From: Qipengyuania mesophila
Lineage (GTDB): Bacteria; Pseudomonadota; Alphaproteobacteria; Sphingomonadales; Sphingomonadaceae
Direction: 5' to 3'
NCBI RefSeq assembly: GCF_019711655.1
Contig: NZ_JAIGNU010000001.1
Location: 963,501 to 1,027,500 of the forward strand
DNA: 64,000 bases
Both the position numbers and the translations under genes were made by a program. The number at the start of each line of letters is the position of its first letter. Position 1 is the stretch's first letter. The notes below the pieces were generated by a model. That model ran no database searches. It was not told the DNA's origin and was given only the letters and a program-made list of their open reading frames with translations. Of the stretch, positions 44,659-54,306 are shown one piece after another.

Positions 44659-46764
44659 ATGCATATCGCTTCCCCCGCCGCGCGGCTGCTCGCCTGCAGC
44701 GCGCTCGCCCCCGCCCTGTTTGCCGCTGCGCCCGCGCTGGCGGAGGAGGCGATGGACGGCGCCGGGGACGCGCCCGGCATCATCGTGCGCGGCCAGCGAC
44801 AGGACGATCCGCCGCGCAGCGCGACCAAGCTGCCGCTCGAAGTGGTCGACACGCCGCAATCGGTCTCGGTCATCGGCGCGGATCTGATCGAGGATTTCGG
44901 CTTCGACGCAATCAACGATGCGCTGGCGGTGGTCCCCGGCGTGCAGGTCGAGCAGGTCGAGACCGACCGCACCTATTACACCGCGCGCGGCTTCGACATC
45001 AGCTGGCTGATGGTCGACGGGCTGGCGACGCCCAATGTCTACGGCCCCACCAGCGGCTCGCTCGACACGGTGTTCTACAGCCAGGTCGAGGTGGTGCGCG
45101 GCGCCAATGCGCTGCTGTCGGGCATCGGCAATCCCGCAGGCACGATCAACTTCATCCGCCGCCGTCCGGGCGGCGAGACCGGCGGCTCGGCCGCACTCAG
45201 CTACGGCTCGTGGGACACCTTCCGCGGCGAGGCCGATCTCGACCTGGCGCTCGACGACAGCGGCAACTGGGGCCTGCGCGCGACCGGCGCGATCACCAGT
45301 GGGGATTCGTACCTGCGCGACTACACGTCCGACCGCTATGCCGGGCAGCTCATCCTCGCCGGCGAGCTCGCCCCGACCGTCTCGGTCGCGCTCGGCTATT
45401 CGCACGAGCAGAACAATGCCGACAACGTGCTGTGGGGCGCGCTGCCGCTGATCGCCACCGACGGGTCGCCGACCGATTACCCGGTCGGCACCTCGACCAC
45501 GCAGGACTGGACCTTCTGGGACACGACCAACACCAGCGGCTTCGCCGAAGTGGCGCTCGCGCTCGCCGAGGACTGGACGCTCAAGACCGTCCTCACGCGG
45601 CAGGACACTTCGAGCGATTCCGAGCTGTTCTATGTCTACGGCACGCCCGACCCGGTGACCGGGCTCGGCCTGTTCGGCTATCCGGGCGCCTATAATTACG
45701 ACACCGGCGGCTGGATCTGGGACTCGGAGCTGACCGGGAAGTTCACGGCCTTCGGGCGCGAGCACGACCTGTCGGTGGGGGTGCAGTACAGCGACACCGA
45801 TTTCCACTATCTCGGCCGCTCGGTCCCCTTCACCGATCCGGCCTGGGGCGCGCTCCCCGCGCTGCCCGACTGGACCGGGCAGGAGGTCGGCCGCCCCGCC
45901 TACGATCCGCCCATGGAGCAGGCCGATTTCGATTTCCTCATGTGGCGCGCCTATGCCGCCACGCGGCTCGAGCTGACCGACCGGCTGAGCCTGATCGGCG
46001 GCGCCAACTTCATCGACGTCTCGTCCGACGGGACGAGCTTCGGGGTCGACTTCGGGCGCAAGGAGAGCGCGCTCAGCCCCTTCGCCGGGGTGACCTTCGA
46101 AGCCTTCGACGGCCTCAATCTCTACGCCAGCTATTCGGACATCTTCCTCCCGCAGCACGAGACCGGCACCGACCTCACCCCGCTCGGCGCGGCCAAGGGC
46201 GAGAGCATGGAAGTGGGCCTCAAGGCGCAGACCCCCGACGGCGCACTGCTCGGCACGGTGGCGCTGTTCCGCGCCGAACAGTCGAACCTCGCCGAATCCG
46301 TCGGACTCGACCCCGCCACCGGACAGACGCTCTACACCGGGATCGACGTCTTCAGTGAGGGCGTCGAGGCCGAGATCACCGGCCGGATTGCCGAAGGCCT
46401 GTTCGTCCAGGCGGGACTGACGCATCTCTCGCTCGACGATGGCGCGGGCACCGAGGTGCGCAGCTACGTGCCGCGGACCACAGCCGATGTCGCGCTGCGC
46501 TGGCAGCCGACCGAGCGCCTGTCGCTCGGCGCGGTGCTCGCCTGGCAGGACGACGTCCATGTCGACACCGCCTACGGCCGGATCGAGCAGGATGCCTATG
46601 CCACGCTGCAGCTACAGGCCGGCTACCAGCTGACCGACAATCTCGAACTGCAGGCGAACATCGCCAACGTCACCGACGAGAAATACGTCGCGAGCCTCTA
46701 TTGGGAGCAGGCCTATTACGCCAAGCCGCGCAATTATACGCTGACGCTGCGGGGCAATTTCTGA
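44659..46764 (+). CDS. TonB-dependent siderophore receptor
   Basis: 701 residues. Signal peptide ends after AAAPALA. The plug starts with IIVRGQRQDDPPRSATKLPLEVVDTPQSVSV; barrel strands follow and the chain ends in YTLTLRGNF with the terminal Phe required for assembly. This is the outer-membrane receptor family that imports ferric siderophores using TonB energy. ATG is preferred over a TTG-type extension. Followed by a coupled membrane gene and a PepSY-type reductase, so iron release from the siderophore is likely within the same operon. Confidence 0.95.
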   Translation: MHIASPAARLLACSALAPALFAAAPALAEEAMDGAGDAPGIIVRGQRQDDPPRSATKLPLEVVDTPQSVSVIGADLIEDFGFDAINDALAVVPGVQVEQVETDRTYYTARGFDISWLMVDGLATPNVYGPTSGSLDTVFYSQVEVVRGANALLSGIGNPAGTINFIRRRPGGETGGSAALSYGSWDTFRGEADLDLALDDSGNWGLRATGAITSGDSYLRDYTSDRYAGQLILAGELAPTVSVALGYSHEQNNADNVLWGALPLIATDGSPTDYPVGTSTTQDWTFWDTTNTSGFAEVALALAEDWTLKTVLTRQDTSSDSELFYVYGTPDPVTGLGLFGYPGAYNYDTGGWIWDSELTGKFTAFGREHDLSVGVQYSDTDFHYLGRSVPFTDPAWGALPALPDWTGQEVGRPAYDPPMEQADFDFLMWRAYAATRLELTDRLSLIGGANFIDVSSDGTSFGVDFGRKESALSPFAGVTFEAFDGLNLYASYSDIFLPQHETGTDLTPLGAAKGESMEVGLKAQTPDGALLGTVALFRAEQSNLAESVGLDPATGQTLYTGIDVFSEGVEAEITGRIAEGLFVQAGLTHLSLDDGAGTEVRSYVPRTTADVALRWQPTERLSLGAVLAWQDDVHVDTAYGRIEQDAYATLQLQAGYQLTDNLELQANIANVTDEKYVASLYWEQAYYAKPRNYTLTLRGNF

Positions 46765-47339
46765 TGTCCGACGGCACGCTGTGGCTCGGCTGTGCCCTCG
46801 CGGCGGGCAGCGTCGCGGTGCTGCGCCTGTCCTGGGACCGCCCGCGCCGCGATCGCGGCCTCAATGCGCTGGGATGGGCCGGGCTGGCGGGAGCGACGCT
46901 GCTGGCGGGCCTTGCCGAGGGCGCCTGGGGCGTGGCGATAGCGATACTCGTCGCCACCGGTGCGGCGTGCCTGCTGCTCGTCCATGCCGGTTTCGAGAAG
47001 CCGCATGCAACGCGGCGCTTCGCCCTCGCACCCCGGGTCGCCGCGCCCGCCGCGCACGCTGGCCGCTGGACCCGCGGCCTGACGACCTTCGTGCTCACGG
47101 GCCCGCTGGCGCTGGCGGTAGCGGTCGCAGTCGCGCTCGCCATGCGCACCGCCGCGATGCGCTGGCCGGTTGCCGAGGCCGACGGCAATGTCATGGTGCT
47201 CGCGCTGGTGCCGCTGCTCTGGCCGCTGCTCACCTTCGCCATGCTGATGACCGAGCGCCGCCGTGCGCAACTCGCCATGCTGCTGGTTCCGCTCGCCGGT
47301 GCCGCCGCCCCGCTGCTGTTGCTGGGAGGCTCCGCATGA
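46764..47339 (+). CDS. Membrane protein of siderophore operon
   Basis: 191 residues, about six hydrophobic helices (for example TLWLGCALAAGSVAVLRLSW, ATLLAGLAEGAWGVAIAILV, FVLTGPLALAVAVAVALAM, VLALVPLLWPLLTFAML). It overlaps the receptor stop by one base and the next ATG by four. No family recognised; similar small membrane proteins commonly lie between TonB receptors and PepSY proteins in iron loci, so a supporting role is inferred from place only. Confidence 0.82.
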   Translation: MSDGTLWLGCALAAGSVAVLRLSWDRPRRDRGLNALGWAGLAGATLLAGLAEGAWGVAIAILVATGAACLLLVHAGFEKPHATRRFALAPRVAAPAAHAGRWTRGLTTFVLTGPLALAVAVAVALAMRTAAMRWPVAEADGNVMVLALVPLLWPLLTFAMLMTERRRAQLAMLLVPLAGAAAPLLLLGGSA

Positions 47340-48652
47340 GCGCGCTGCTGTCGAAGGACACCGTGCGCCGCGGCGTCGCCGCGCATTCGGCGATCGGCCT
47401 GGTCTGCTGCGCGCTGCTCTATCTCATCTGCGTCAGCGGCTCGGCGATCGTGCTCTACGAGGAATTCCAGCGGCTCGAACAGCTCGATGCGCCCGAGATG
47501 GAGAGCATCGCGCCGCAGGCGGTCGACCGGGCGGTGGCGGCGGTCGTCGCCTCCGAAGCCGGAGAGCCGCCGACCACGCATCTCTATGTCCACATGCCGA
47601 CCGAGGCGCTGCCGCGCACCACGATCACCACCGACACGCAGGCGGTGCATGTCGACGCGGATGGCGCGATCGCGGCGCCCGAGGAGAACGCCTGGTCCGA
47701 ATTCCTTCTCGCGCTGCATTACCGGCTCAACCTGCCGCCCGTCTGGGGCATGACGCTGGTCGGAATGTTCGGGGCGATGATCGTCGCGCTGGGCGTGTCC
47801 GGGGTGGTCGCGCATCCGCGCATCTTCCGCGACGCCTTCCGCCTGCGCGCGCGGCGCAAGGACGAGGTCGCGACGCTAGACTGGCACAACAGGCTGGCGG
47901 TGTGGACGCTGCCCTTCGCGCTCGCCATCGCGCTGACGGGGACGATGATCGGGCTGTTCTACGTTGCGGGCTTCTCGCTCGCCGCGAGTGCCTATGACGG
48001 CGACAGCGAAGCGGCGCTGGCGCCCGTCTTCGGCGCGGAGGGCGAGGCCGACCCGGCCCCCGCGCCGGTGCCGCGCGTCGCCCCCGTCCTCGCCCATATG
48101 GCGCGCGACTATCCCGCGGTGCGCGTCTCCTACGTCATTCTCCACGACCCGGGCACCCGCGGGCAGCATGTGCAGGTAATCGGCGAGCATCACCGGCGGC
48201 TGGTCTTCGGCGAATATTATCACTTCGCGCCCGACGGCAGCTTCGAGGGGACCACCGGGCTCGCCGATGGCGCCATGGGCCAACAGTTCGCCGCCTCGAT
48301 CTACAATCTGCATTTCGGCAATTACGGCGGGCTGCCGGTCAAGATCGCCTATATCGTCTTCGGAGTGGCGCTGAGCGTGGTGGTCGCCACCGGCACCTTC
48401 ATCTGGCTCGACAAGCAGGCGCGCAAGGGCCGCCCGCGCCCGCTGGTCCATGCCGGCTGGTGGGGCGTGACGCTGGGCGTGCCGCTGGCGATCCTCGCCA
48501 CGCTGCTGGCGCGGCTGGCGCTGGGCAACGGTGAGCCCTTCGTCGCGATCTTCTGGGCGGTGACGCTGGCCGCCGTGGGCTTGGCCATCGCGCAGCGGCG
48601 GCCCTGGGCCAAGCGGAGACTGCCCCCCGCCAACCCCGAATACGCGCGCTGA
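47336..48652 (+). CDS. PepSY-associated TM protein (siderophore reductase type)
   Basis: 438 residues, four main helices: LVCCALLYLICVSGSAIVLYEEFQRLE, WGMTLVGMFGAMIVALGVSGVVAH, DWHNRLAVWTLPFALAIALTGTMIGL and the later IAYIVFGVALSVVVATGTFIWL plus two at the end. Conserved His of LHYRLNLP, WHNRL and LHFGNYGG suggests haem or metal handling, as in the FoxB/PiuB-like ferric-siderophore reductases. Last gene of the receptor operon, followed by a strong terminator. Confidence 0.9.
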   Translation: MSALLSKDTVRRGVAAHSAIGLVCCALLYLICVSGSAIVLYEEFQRLEQLDAPEMESIAPQAVDRAVAAVVASEAGEPPTTHLYVHMPTEALPRTTITTDTQAVHVDADGAIAAPEENAWSEFLLALHYRLNLPPVWGMTLVGMFGAMIVALGVSGVVAHPRIFRDAFRLRARRKDEVATLDWHNRLAVWTLPFALAIALTGTMIGLFYVAGFSLAASAYDGDSEAALAPVFGAEGEADPAPAPVPRVAPVLAHMARDYPAVRVSYVILHDPGTRGQHVQVIGEHHRRLVFGEYYHFAPDGSFEGTTGLADGAMGQQFAASIYNLHFGNYGGLPVKIAYIVFGVALSVVVATGTFIWLDKQARKGRPRPLVHAGWWGVTLGVPLAILATLLARLALGNGEPFVAIFWAVTLAAVGLAIAQRRPWAKRRLPPANPEYAR

Positions 48653-48672
48653 GCGTTTCGAACGGAGACAAG

Positions 48673-48709
48673 AGAGGGGCCGCGCGACATGGCATCGCGC
48701 GGCCCCTTT
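48673..48709. terminator. Strong bidirectional terminator
   Basis: GGGGCCGCGCGA, loop CATGGCA, TCGCGCGGCCCC is a perfect 12-base stem followed by TTT, with A's on the left side matching on the other strand. It lies between the PepSY gene and the convergent DUF885 gene. Confidence 0.9.
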
Positions 48710-48730
48710 CTCCTTGTCCGATCGAGAAAC

Positions 48731-50512
48731 CTATTTCCCGCCGGCAGCGATCCAGGCGTCGATCTTGGCCTCGAGCACGGCGAGCGGGATATTGCCCGAA
48801 TTGAGCACCTCGTCGTGGAAGCGGCGGATGTCGAACTTGTCGCCCAGCGCGGTCTCGGCACGCGTGCGCAGTTCCTTGATCTTCAACTCGCCGACCTTGT
48901 AGCCGAGCGCCTGGCCCGGCATCGCGATGTAGCGGGCGATCTCGTTCTCGGCATAGTCGCGCGGATTGCCGTTCTCGACCATGTATTCGACCGCCTTCTC
49001 GCGGCTCCAGCCGAAGGCGTGCATGCCGGTATCGACCACCAGCCGCACCGCGCGCTTCAATTCGCCGTCCTCGAGCGCCTGCAGCCGGTCGACCGGATCG
49101 TCGTAGAGACCCAACTCGTAGCCGAGGCTCTCGGCATAGAGCGCCCAGCCTTCGCCGAAGGCGGTGAACCAGCCGTGCCGCAGCGTGTCGGGCAGGCTCT
49201 CGTCCTCGATCGCGAACATGGTCTGGAAATGGTGCCCCGGATTGCCTTCGTGCATGTACAGCCGGACCGAGGGGCTGAGCTCGCGTTCGGCGGCGTTCCA
49301 GCCGCTGAAATAGAAGGTGCCGGGGCGCGATCCGTCCTCGGCGCCCGGCTGGTAGGAGGCGGCGAGCTGGAACTGCTCGCGATAGGGTTCGTAGGGCTTG
49401 ATCTGCAGCTCGGCCTCGGGTTGGCGCAGGAACATCGGCCCGATCGCGGCGTCGACCTTCTTGCCGACCTCGTACCACGCCTCGGTCAGCGCCTCCTTGG
49501 TCTTGTAGACCTGCGGACGCCGGTCGCCGCGCGCGGCGATGGTCTCCATGCGCGCCTTCGAGATCCGTGCCACCTCGGACAGGCCGAGTTCGTGGACCTG
49601 TTTTGCGGTCAGCGGGAGCGTGGTGTTCTGCGCGATGAGGTAGTCGTAATAGGCCTCGCCGCCCGGGTTGTCGGTCGCCCCGATGCTCGCCCGCGCCTTG
49701 GGCAGGTAGGTCTCGGCGAGATAGGTCCGCAGGCGGCGCATCGCGGGATTGAGCGTGTCGGCGACCGCCGCGTGCAATTGCGTGCGCGCGGTGTCCTTCT
49801 CGGCCTCGGTGAAGCTGTCGGGCAGGCTGCGCAGCGGAGCGAAATAGGGGTTGGTGTCCTCGGGCGCGTCGAGCTGGATATCCAGCTGCTCGATCATCAG
49901 TTCGACCGTGAGCCGCGGTAGCGTGATGCCTTGCGCCAGCCCCTTGTCGAAGCGCGCGATCACATCGTCGACCATCTGCGCATAGGCATGGTGGCGCGCG
50001 ATATTGTTGGCGTAGTCCTCCGGCGTCTTGAACGGCATCACCCCGTCGGGGGCTGACAGGCTCGGATAATCGCCCTGGATCCCGCGGAAATGGTCGAGCG
50101 GCAGCGCCAGCTCGACCGCGAGGATCTCGGGCGCGAAGCCCGCCAGTGTGCGCCGGTTGGCATATTCGAAGGTGTCGTAGGCGATCCGGTCGCCCGCATC
50201 GAGCGCGGCGCGGTCGATCGTGGCCAGCGCGGCGAGGTCGGCCTCGGCGGCTGTGCGTTCGGCCTCGAAACTGGCCGCAGACCAGTCGCCCAGCTTGTCG
50301 GCATTGGTGAAGTCGCCGCGATAGAAGGCGCCGATGGGGTGCCGCACCAGCGCTGCGGCCTCGCTTTGAGCGAGCAGCGCGCGCAGCCGCTGTCCCTCGG
50401 TCTGCGGGGCCGCCGTTTCGGCCTGGTCCCGGGCATGGGCGGCGGGTGCGGCGAGCACGCCGGTGGCGATGGCCAGCGCCGAAGCGAGGCGCAGTGCAGT
50501 GCGGTTCATCAT
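48731..50512 (-). CDS. DUF885 family metallopeptidase, second copy
   Basis: 593 residues with a signal peptide (cleavage after APAAHA). The zinc motif is MHEGNPGHHFQ, with the further Glu in FGEGWALYAE. The pattern DNPGGEAYYDYL and the late WSREKAVEYMVENG are typical of DUF885 peptidases, predicted periplasmic or extracytoplasmic. It is about 29 bases after the similar gene at 50541, with which it shares the catalytic core and C-terminal WSREKA, EIARYIAMPGQALGY motifs. A tandem duplication. Confidence 0.93.
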   Translation of the reverse strand: MMNRTALRLASALAIATGVLAAPAAHARDQAETAAPQTEGQRLRALLAQSEAAALVRHPIGAFYRGDFTNADKLGDWSAASFEAERTAAEADLAALATIDRAALDAGDRIAYDTFEYANRRTLAGFAPEILAVELALPLDHFRGIQGDYPSLSAPDGVMPFKTPEDYANNIARHHAYAQMVDDVIARFDKGLAQGITLPRLTVELMIEQLDIQLDAPEDTNPYFAPLRSLPDSFTEAEKDTARTQLHAAVADTLNPAMRRLRTYLAETYLPKARASIGATDNPGGEAYYDYLIAQNTTLPLTAKQVHELGLSEVARISKARMETIAARGDRRPQVYKTKEALTEAWYEVGKKVDAAIGPMFLRQPEAELQIKPYEPYREQFQLAASYQPGAEDGSRPGTFYFSGWNAAERELSPSVRLYMHEGNPGHHFQTMFAIEDESLPDTLRHGWFTAFGEGWALYAESLGYELGLYDDPVDRLQALEDGELKRAVRLVVDTGMHAFGWSREKAVEYMVENGNPRDYAENEIARYIAMPGQALGYKVGELKIKELRTRAETALGDKFDIRRFHDEVLNSGNIPLAVLEAKIDAWIAAGGK

Positions 50513-50540
50513 CGTGTTTCCTTCGCTGCGGGGGCAGGCC

Positions 50541-52331
50541 TTACTGGCCGCCACCCGCGATCCAGGCGTCGATCTTGGCTTCGAGCACGGGCAGCGGGAT
50601 ATCGCCCGTGTTGAGCACCTGCTCGTGGAACTTGCGGACGTCGAAATCGTCGCCCAGCGCGGCTTGCGCCTTGGCGCGCAGTTCCTTGATCTTCAATTCG
50701 CCCGTCTTGTAGGCGAGCGCCTGCGCGGGCATCACGATGTAGCGCGCGGTCTCGCTCTCGGCGAAGTCGCGCGGCTGGCCGTTGGCGACCATGTATTCGA
50801 TCGCCTTCTCGCGGCTCCAGCCGAGCGCATGCATGCCCGTGTCGACGACCAGCCGGACGGCGCGCAGCAATTCGCCGCCCTGCAGCGCTTCGAGCCGGTG
50901 GACGGGATCGTCGTAGAGCCCGAGCTCATAGCCGAGGCTCTCGGCATAGAGGCCCCAGCCCTCGCTGAAGGCGGTGAAGCCGCCGTAGCGCATGAATTCG
51001 GGCAGATCCTCGTTCTCGATCGCGAACATCGACTGGAAATGGTGCCCCGGATTGCCTTCGTGCATGTAGAGGTTGATCGAGGTCCCGAGCTTGCGTTCGG
51101 CGACGTTGTAGCCGCTGAAATAGAATATGCCCGGACGCGTGCCGTCGGCCTTGCCCGACATGTAGCTGGCGGCGAGGTTGAACTTCTCGCGATAGGGTTC
51201 GTAGGGCTCGATCTTCAGTTCGGTCTTCGGCTGGCGCAGGAAGACCTTTTCCATCAGCGGATCGACCTGTTCGGCGACATCGTACCACGCCTGCTGGAGG
51301 TCAGCCTTGGTGGTGTAGGTTTCGGCGGTGCGGCCGTTGGCCTCGGCCTTGGCGGCATCGATCGCCGCATTGATGCGCGCCACTTCGGAGAGGCCGGTCT
51401 GGTGGACCTCCGCCGCGGTCAGCGGCAGCGTGGTCATCTCGGCGATGCGATAGGAATAGTAATCATCGCCGCCCGGATTGGCGGTCGCCGCGATCGTCTC
51501 GCGCGCCTGCGAGAGATAGTCGTTGGCGAGGTAATCGCGCAGCTTCTGCAGCGCGGGGAACAGCGTGTCGGTCAGCACCGCACGATGCTCTTCGGTCAGC
51601 GCAGCGCGGTCGGCCTCGGCGATGGAGTCGGGGAAATTTGCCACCGGCGCCCAGTAGGGACTCGCCTCGGGACCTGCCGAAAGTTGCGTATCGAGCTGCT
51701 GGATCATCAGCTCGACCGACATGCGCGGCAGGGTGATCCCCGCGCCCGCGCCGGTGCGGAAGCGGTCGATCACCTGGTCGACGATCTTCGCGAATTCGCG
51801 GTGACGGGCGAAATTGTTGCGGTAGTCCTCGGCCGTGTCGAAGGGCATCAGCGCGCCCGGCGCGGAGAGGCGCGGGTAGAAGACGTGCAGCCCGCGGAAA
51901 TGGTCCATCGGCAGCGCGAGCACGGTCGGGAACACGTTGGGCGCGGTCTGGACGAGCTGGCGCTGCTGCGTGTATTCGAAGGTGTCGTAGGCGATCTTGT
52001 CGGTCGCGCCGAGCACTTCGCGGTCGATCCCGGCGAGCGCGGCGAGGTTGGCCTTCGCCGCCTCGGTTTCCTCGACATAGGATGCGGCGGAATAGTCGCC
52101 GAGCTTGTCGGCATCGGTGAAATCGCCGCGGAAGAAGGCGGCGAAGGGATTGCGCTTGAGATAGGCCGCCTCGCTCGCCTCGAACAGGGCGTGGAGCTGG
52201 TGGGTGGCGTGTTCGCCGGCGGACATGCTCGCGTGATGCTCGGCATGGTCCTGCGCGAAGGCGGCTGGCGCGGAGACGGTGGCACAGGCGATGGCGATCG
52301 CCGAAGCGAAGCGAGTGAGTTTAGTGGTCAT
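50541..52331 (-). CDS. DUF885 family metallopeptidase, first copy
   Basis: 596 residues. Signal peptide ends after APAAFA; the mature N-terminus is His-rich (QDHAEHHASMSAGEHATHQ). Zinc site MHEGNPGHHFQ with Glu in FSEGWGLYAE; WSREKAIEYMVANG and MPAQALAYKTGELKIKEL near the end. Paralogue of the following gene, probably by tandem duplication, since both have the same order of motifs. No gene between them; likely transcribed together. Confidence 0.93.
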   Translation of the reverse strand: MTTKLTRFASAIAIACATVSAPAAFAQDHAEHHASMSAGEHATHQLHALFEASEAAYLKRNPFAAFFRGDFTDADKLGDYSAASYVEETEAAKANLAALAGIDREVLGATDKIAYDTFEYTQQRQLVQTAPNVFPTVLALPMDHFRGLHVFYPRLSAPGALMPFDTAEDYRNNFARHREFAKIVDQVIDRFRTGAGAGITLPRMSVELMIQQLDTQLSAGPEASPYWAPVANFPDSIAEADRAALTEEHRAVLTDTLFPALQKLRDYLANDYLSQARETIAATANPGGDDYYSYRIAEMTTLPLTAAEVHQTGLSEVARINAAIDAAKAEANGRTAETYTTKADLQQAWYDVAEQVDPLMEKVFLRQPKTELKIEPYEPYREKFNLAASYMSGKADGTRPGIFYFSGYNVAERKLGTSINLYMHEGNPGHHFQSMFAIENEDLPEFMRYGGFTAFSEGWGLYAESLGYELGLYDDPVHRLEALQGGELLRAVRLVVDTGMHALGWSREKAIEYMVANGQPRDFAESETARYIVMPAQALAYKTGELKIKELRAKAQAALGDDFDVRKFHEQVLNTGDIPLPVLEAKIDAWIAGGGQ

Positions 52332-52431
52332 GTGAATCTACCCCAAGCAAATCAGGGCGCGAGGCTAGCGGGGGCGGAGCCTGCGGCAAAGCCCCTTCGA
52401 CCAACCGTCCAACAGGGTCCGCGAACGGCGT

Positions 52432-54228
52432 TCAGCCGAACTCGAGTCCTTCGAAGGTGCCCGATCTGCGCCACTGGTCGATATGGCTGAAGAACCCCAT
52501 CGCGCCGGCGGGATGGCCCATGGCGAAGCGCTCCTGCTCGCCATAGCCCTGTCCCTCGTTATTGTAATAGCCGGGGGTACATTCGGTGCTGCCGAGCCGC
52601 GCGCCCGGACCGGTCAGCAGGAATTCGATCCACTTGCTCTCGGCCTCCGCGCTCGGCTCGACCGTGGCGTGGCCCTTGTCCTCGGCATGTTTGACCACGC
52701 AGGCGACGGTGTCGGCATGGTCGACGAGATTGTGGGGGTAATTGGCGATGAAGGCCGCCGCCTGGTTCTGCTGGACGAAGAACATGTTGGGGAAGCCGTG
52801 GACGTGGAGGCCGTGGAAGCTCTTCATCCCGCCCGCCCAATAGTCCGACAGCTTCTGCCCGCCGCGTCCGGTGACGTCGTAACCCGCGCGCTCGGTGAAA
52901 TCGGTGCCGACCTCGAAGCCTGACGCGTAGACGATGCAGTCGACCTCGTATTCCTTGCCGTTCGCCACAACACCTTTCGCGGTGATCCGCTCGACCCCCT
53001 TGCCGTCGGTGTCGACCAGATGGGTGTTGGGGCGGGTGAAGGCCTGCAGATATTCGTCGTGGAAGCACGGGCGCTTGCACAGCTGGCGGTACCAGGCCTT
53101 GAGCTTCTCGCCCGCCTCGCCGCCCACGATGGCCTCGGCGCGCGCGCGGATCTCGCTCATCTTCTCGTTATCGGCATCCTCGAAGGCGGCCATGATCCCC
53201 TCTGGCGTGCGCTGTTCGGGCGGCATGTCGATGACCTGCGCACGGATACGCTTGCCGAGATCGGTCCAGCCGTCGTCGACGAGGTCTTCGGCGGGGAAGC
53301 CGACGCCGAGATTGGCGACGAAATTCTCCTGCCACGCCTTCTGCCAGCCGGGACCGGTGACGCTGTCGAACCAGTCGCGTTCGAGCGGGCGGTTGTTGCG
53401 CTCGTCGACCGAGGACGGGGTGCGCTGGAAGACGAACAGCTCCTGCGCATCGCGCGCGACGTTGGGCACGACCTGGACCGCGGTGGCGCCAGTACCGATG
53501 ATGGCCACGCGCTTGTCGGCCAGCCCGGTCATCGGATCGCCTTCGGGCGTCCCGCCGGTATAGCCATAGTCCCAGCGGCTGGTGTGGAAGCTCTTGCCTT
53601 CGAACAGTTCGATCCCCGGCAGTCCGGGGAGCTTGGCGACATGCAGCGGACCGGTGCCCATGCCGACGTATTTGGCGGTGAATGCGTCGCCGCGGTCGGT
53701 GCGCACGATCCAGACCTTGCGCGCCTCGTCCCATTCGAGGTCCGTCACCTGCGTATGGAACAGGGCGTTGCCGTAGAGACCGTATTGCCGGCCGATGCGG
53801 CTGCAATGGTCGCGGATCTCGGGGGCGTGGGCGTATTTCTCGCTCGGCATGTGCCCGGTTTCCTCGAGCAGCGGCAAGTAGATCATGCTCGCCGTGTCGC
53901 ATTGCGCGCCGGGATAGCGGTTCCAGTACCAGGTGCCGCCGAAATCGCCGCCCTTCTCGACAATGCGATAGTCGGTGATCCCGGCTTCCTTCAGCCGCGC
54001 GCCAACCACGAGGCCGGCAAAGCCGCCGCCGATGAAGGCGAAGGTGACGTGATCGGTCACCGGATCGCGCTCCACGCGCGGGGTATAGGGATCGGTGGCG
54101 AGGTCGGAGAACTCGCGTTCGAGCCGGACGTATTGCGCCGAACCGTCGGCGCGCAGGCGCTTGTCGCGCTCCTCGGCATATTTGCGCCGCAGCGCGTCCT
54201 TGTCGATTGCCGGTGCCGTAGTTGCCAT
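52432..54228 (-). CDS. Flavin monooxygenase, Baeyer-Villiger type
   Basis: 598 residues. First dinucleotide motif FIGGGFAGLVVGARL; second motif IIGTGATAVQVVP. Between them the Baeyer-Villiger fingerprint FEGKSFHTSRWDY (FxGxxxHxxxW). GGTWYWNRYPGAQCDTAS is also typical. It uses FAD and NADPH to turn ketones into esters or lactones. An N-terminal extension of about 60 residues is usual for the cyclohexanone/steroid type. Divergent from the P450 gene; substrate not known. Confidence 0.93.
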   Translation of the reverse strand: MATTAPAIDKDALRRKYAEERDKRLRADGSAQYVRLEREFSDLATDPYTPRVERDPVTDHVTFAFIGGGFAGLVVGARLKEAGITDYRIVEKGGDFGGTWYWNRYPGAQCDTASMIYLPLLEETGHMPSEKYAHAPEIRDHCSRIGRQYGLYGNALFHTQVTDLEWDEARKVWIVRTDRGDAFTAKYVGMGTGPLHVAKLPGLPGIELFEGKSFHTSRWDYGYTGGTPEGDPMTGLADKRVAIIGTGATAVQVVPNVARDAQELFVFQRTPSSVDERNNRPLERDWFDSVTGPGWQKAWQENFVANLGVGFPAEDLVDDGWTDLGKRIRAQVIDMPPEQRTPEGIMAAFEDADNEKMSEIRARAEAIVGGEAGEKLKAWYRQLCKRPCFHDEYLQAFTRPNTHLVDTDGKGVERITAKGVVANGKEYEVDCIVYASGFEVGTDFTERAGYDVTGRGGQKLSDYWAGGMKSFHGLHVHGFPNMFFVQQNQAAAFIANYPHNLVDHADTVACVVKHAEDKGHATVEPSAEAESKWIEFLLTGPGARLGSTECTPGYYNNEGQGYGEQERFAMGHPAGAMGFFSHIDQWRRSGTFEGLEFG

Positions 54229-54306
54229 CCTGCCTCTCCTCCCTCGATTTCAGAGTGACACATTCGTTGTACTATGCAACCTTTCTCCGCAGGAGAGGAG
54301 AAGGCT

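Noticed and set aside
44641..46560. A 639-codon open frame opposite the siderophore receptor
   Set aside because: It runs antisense through a clear TonB receptor and its composition is Arg/Gly/Glu-rich, as shadows are.
50463..52490. A 675-codon plus frame opposite the DUF885 gene
   Set aside because: The metallopeptidase motif HEGNPGHH and signal peptide are on the minus strand; the plus frame is a mirror artefact.
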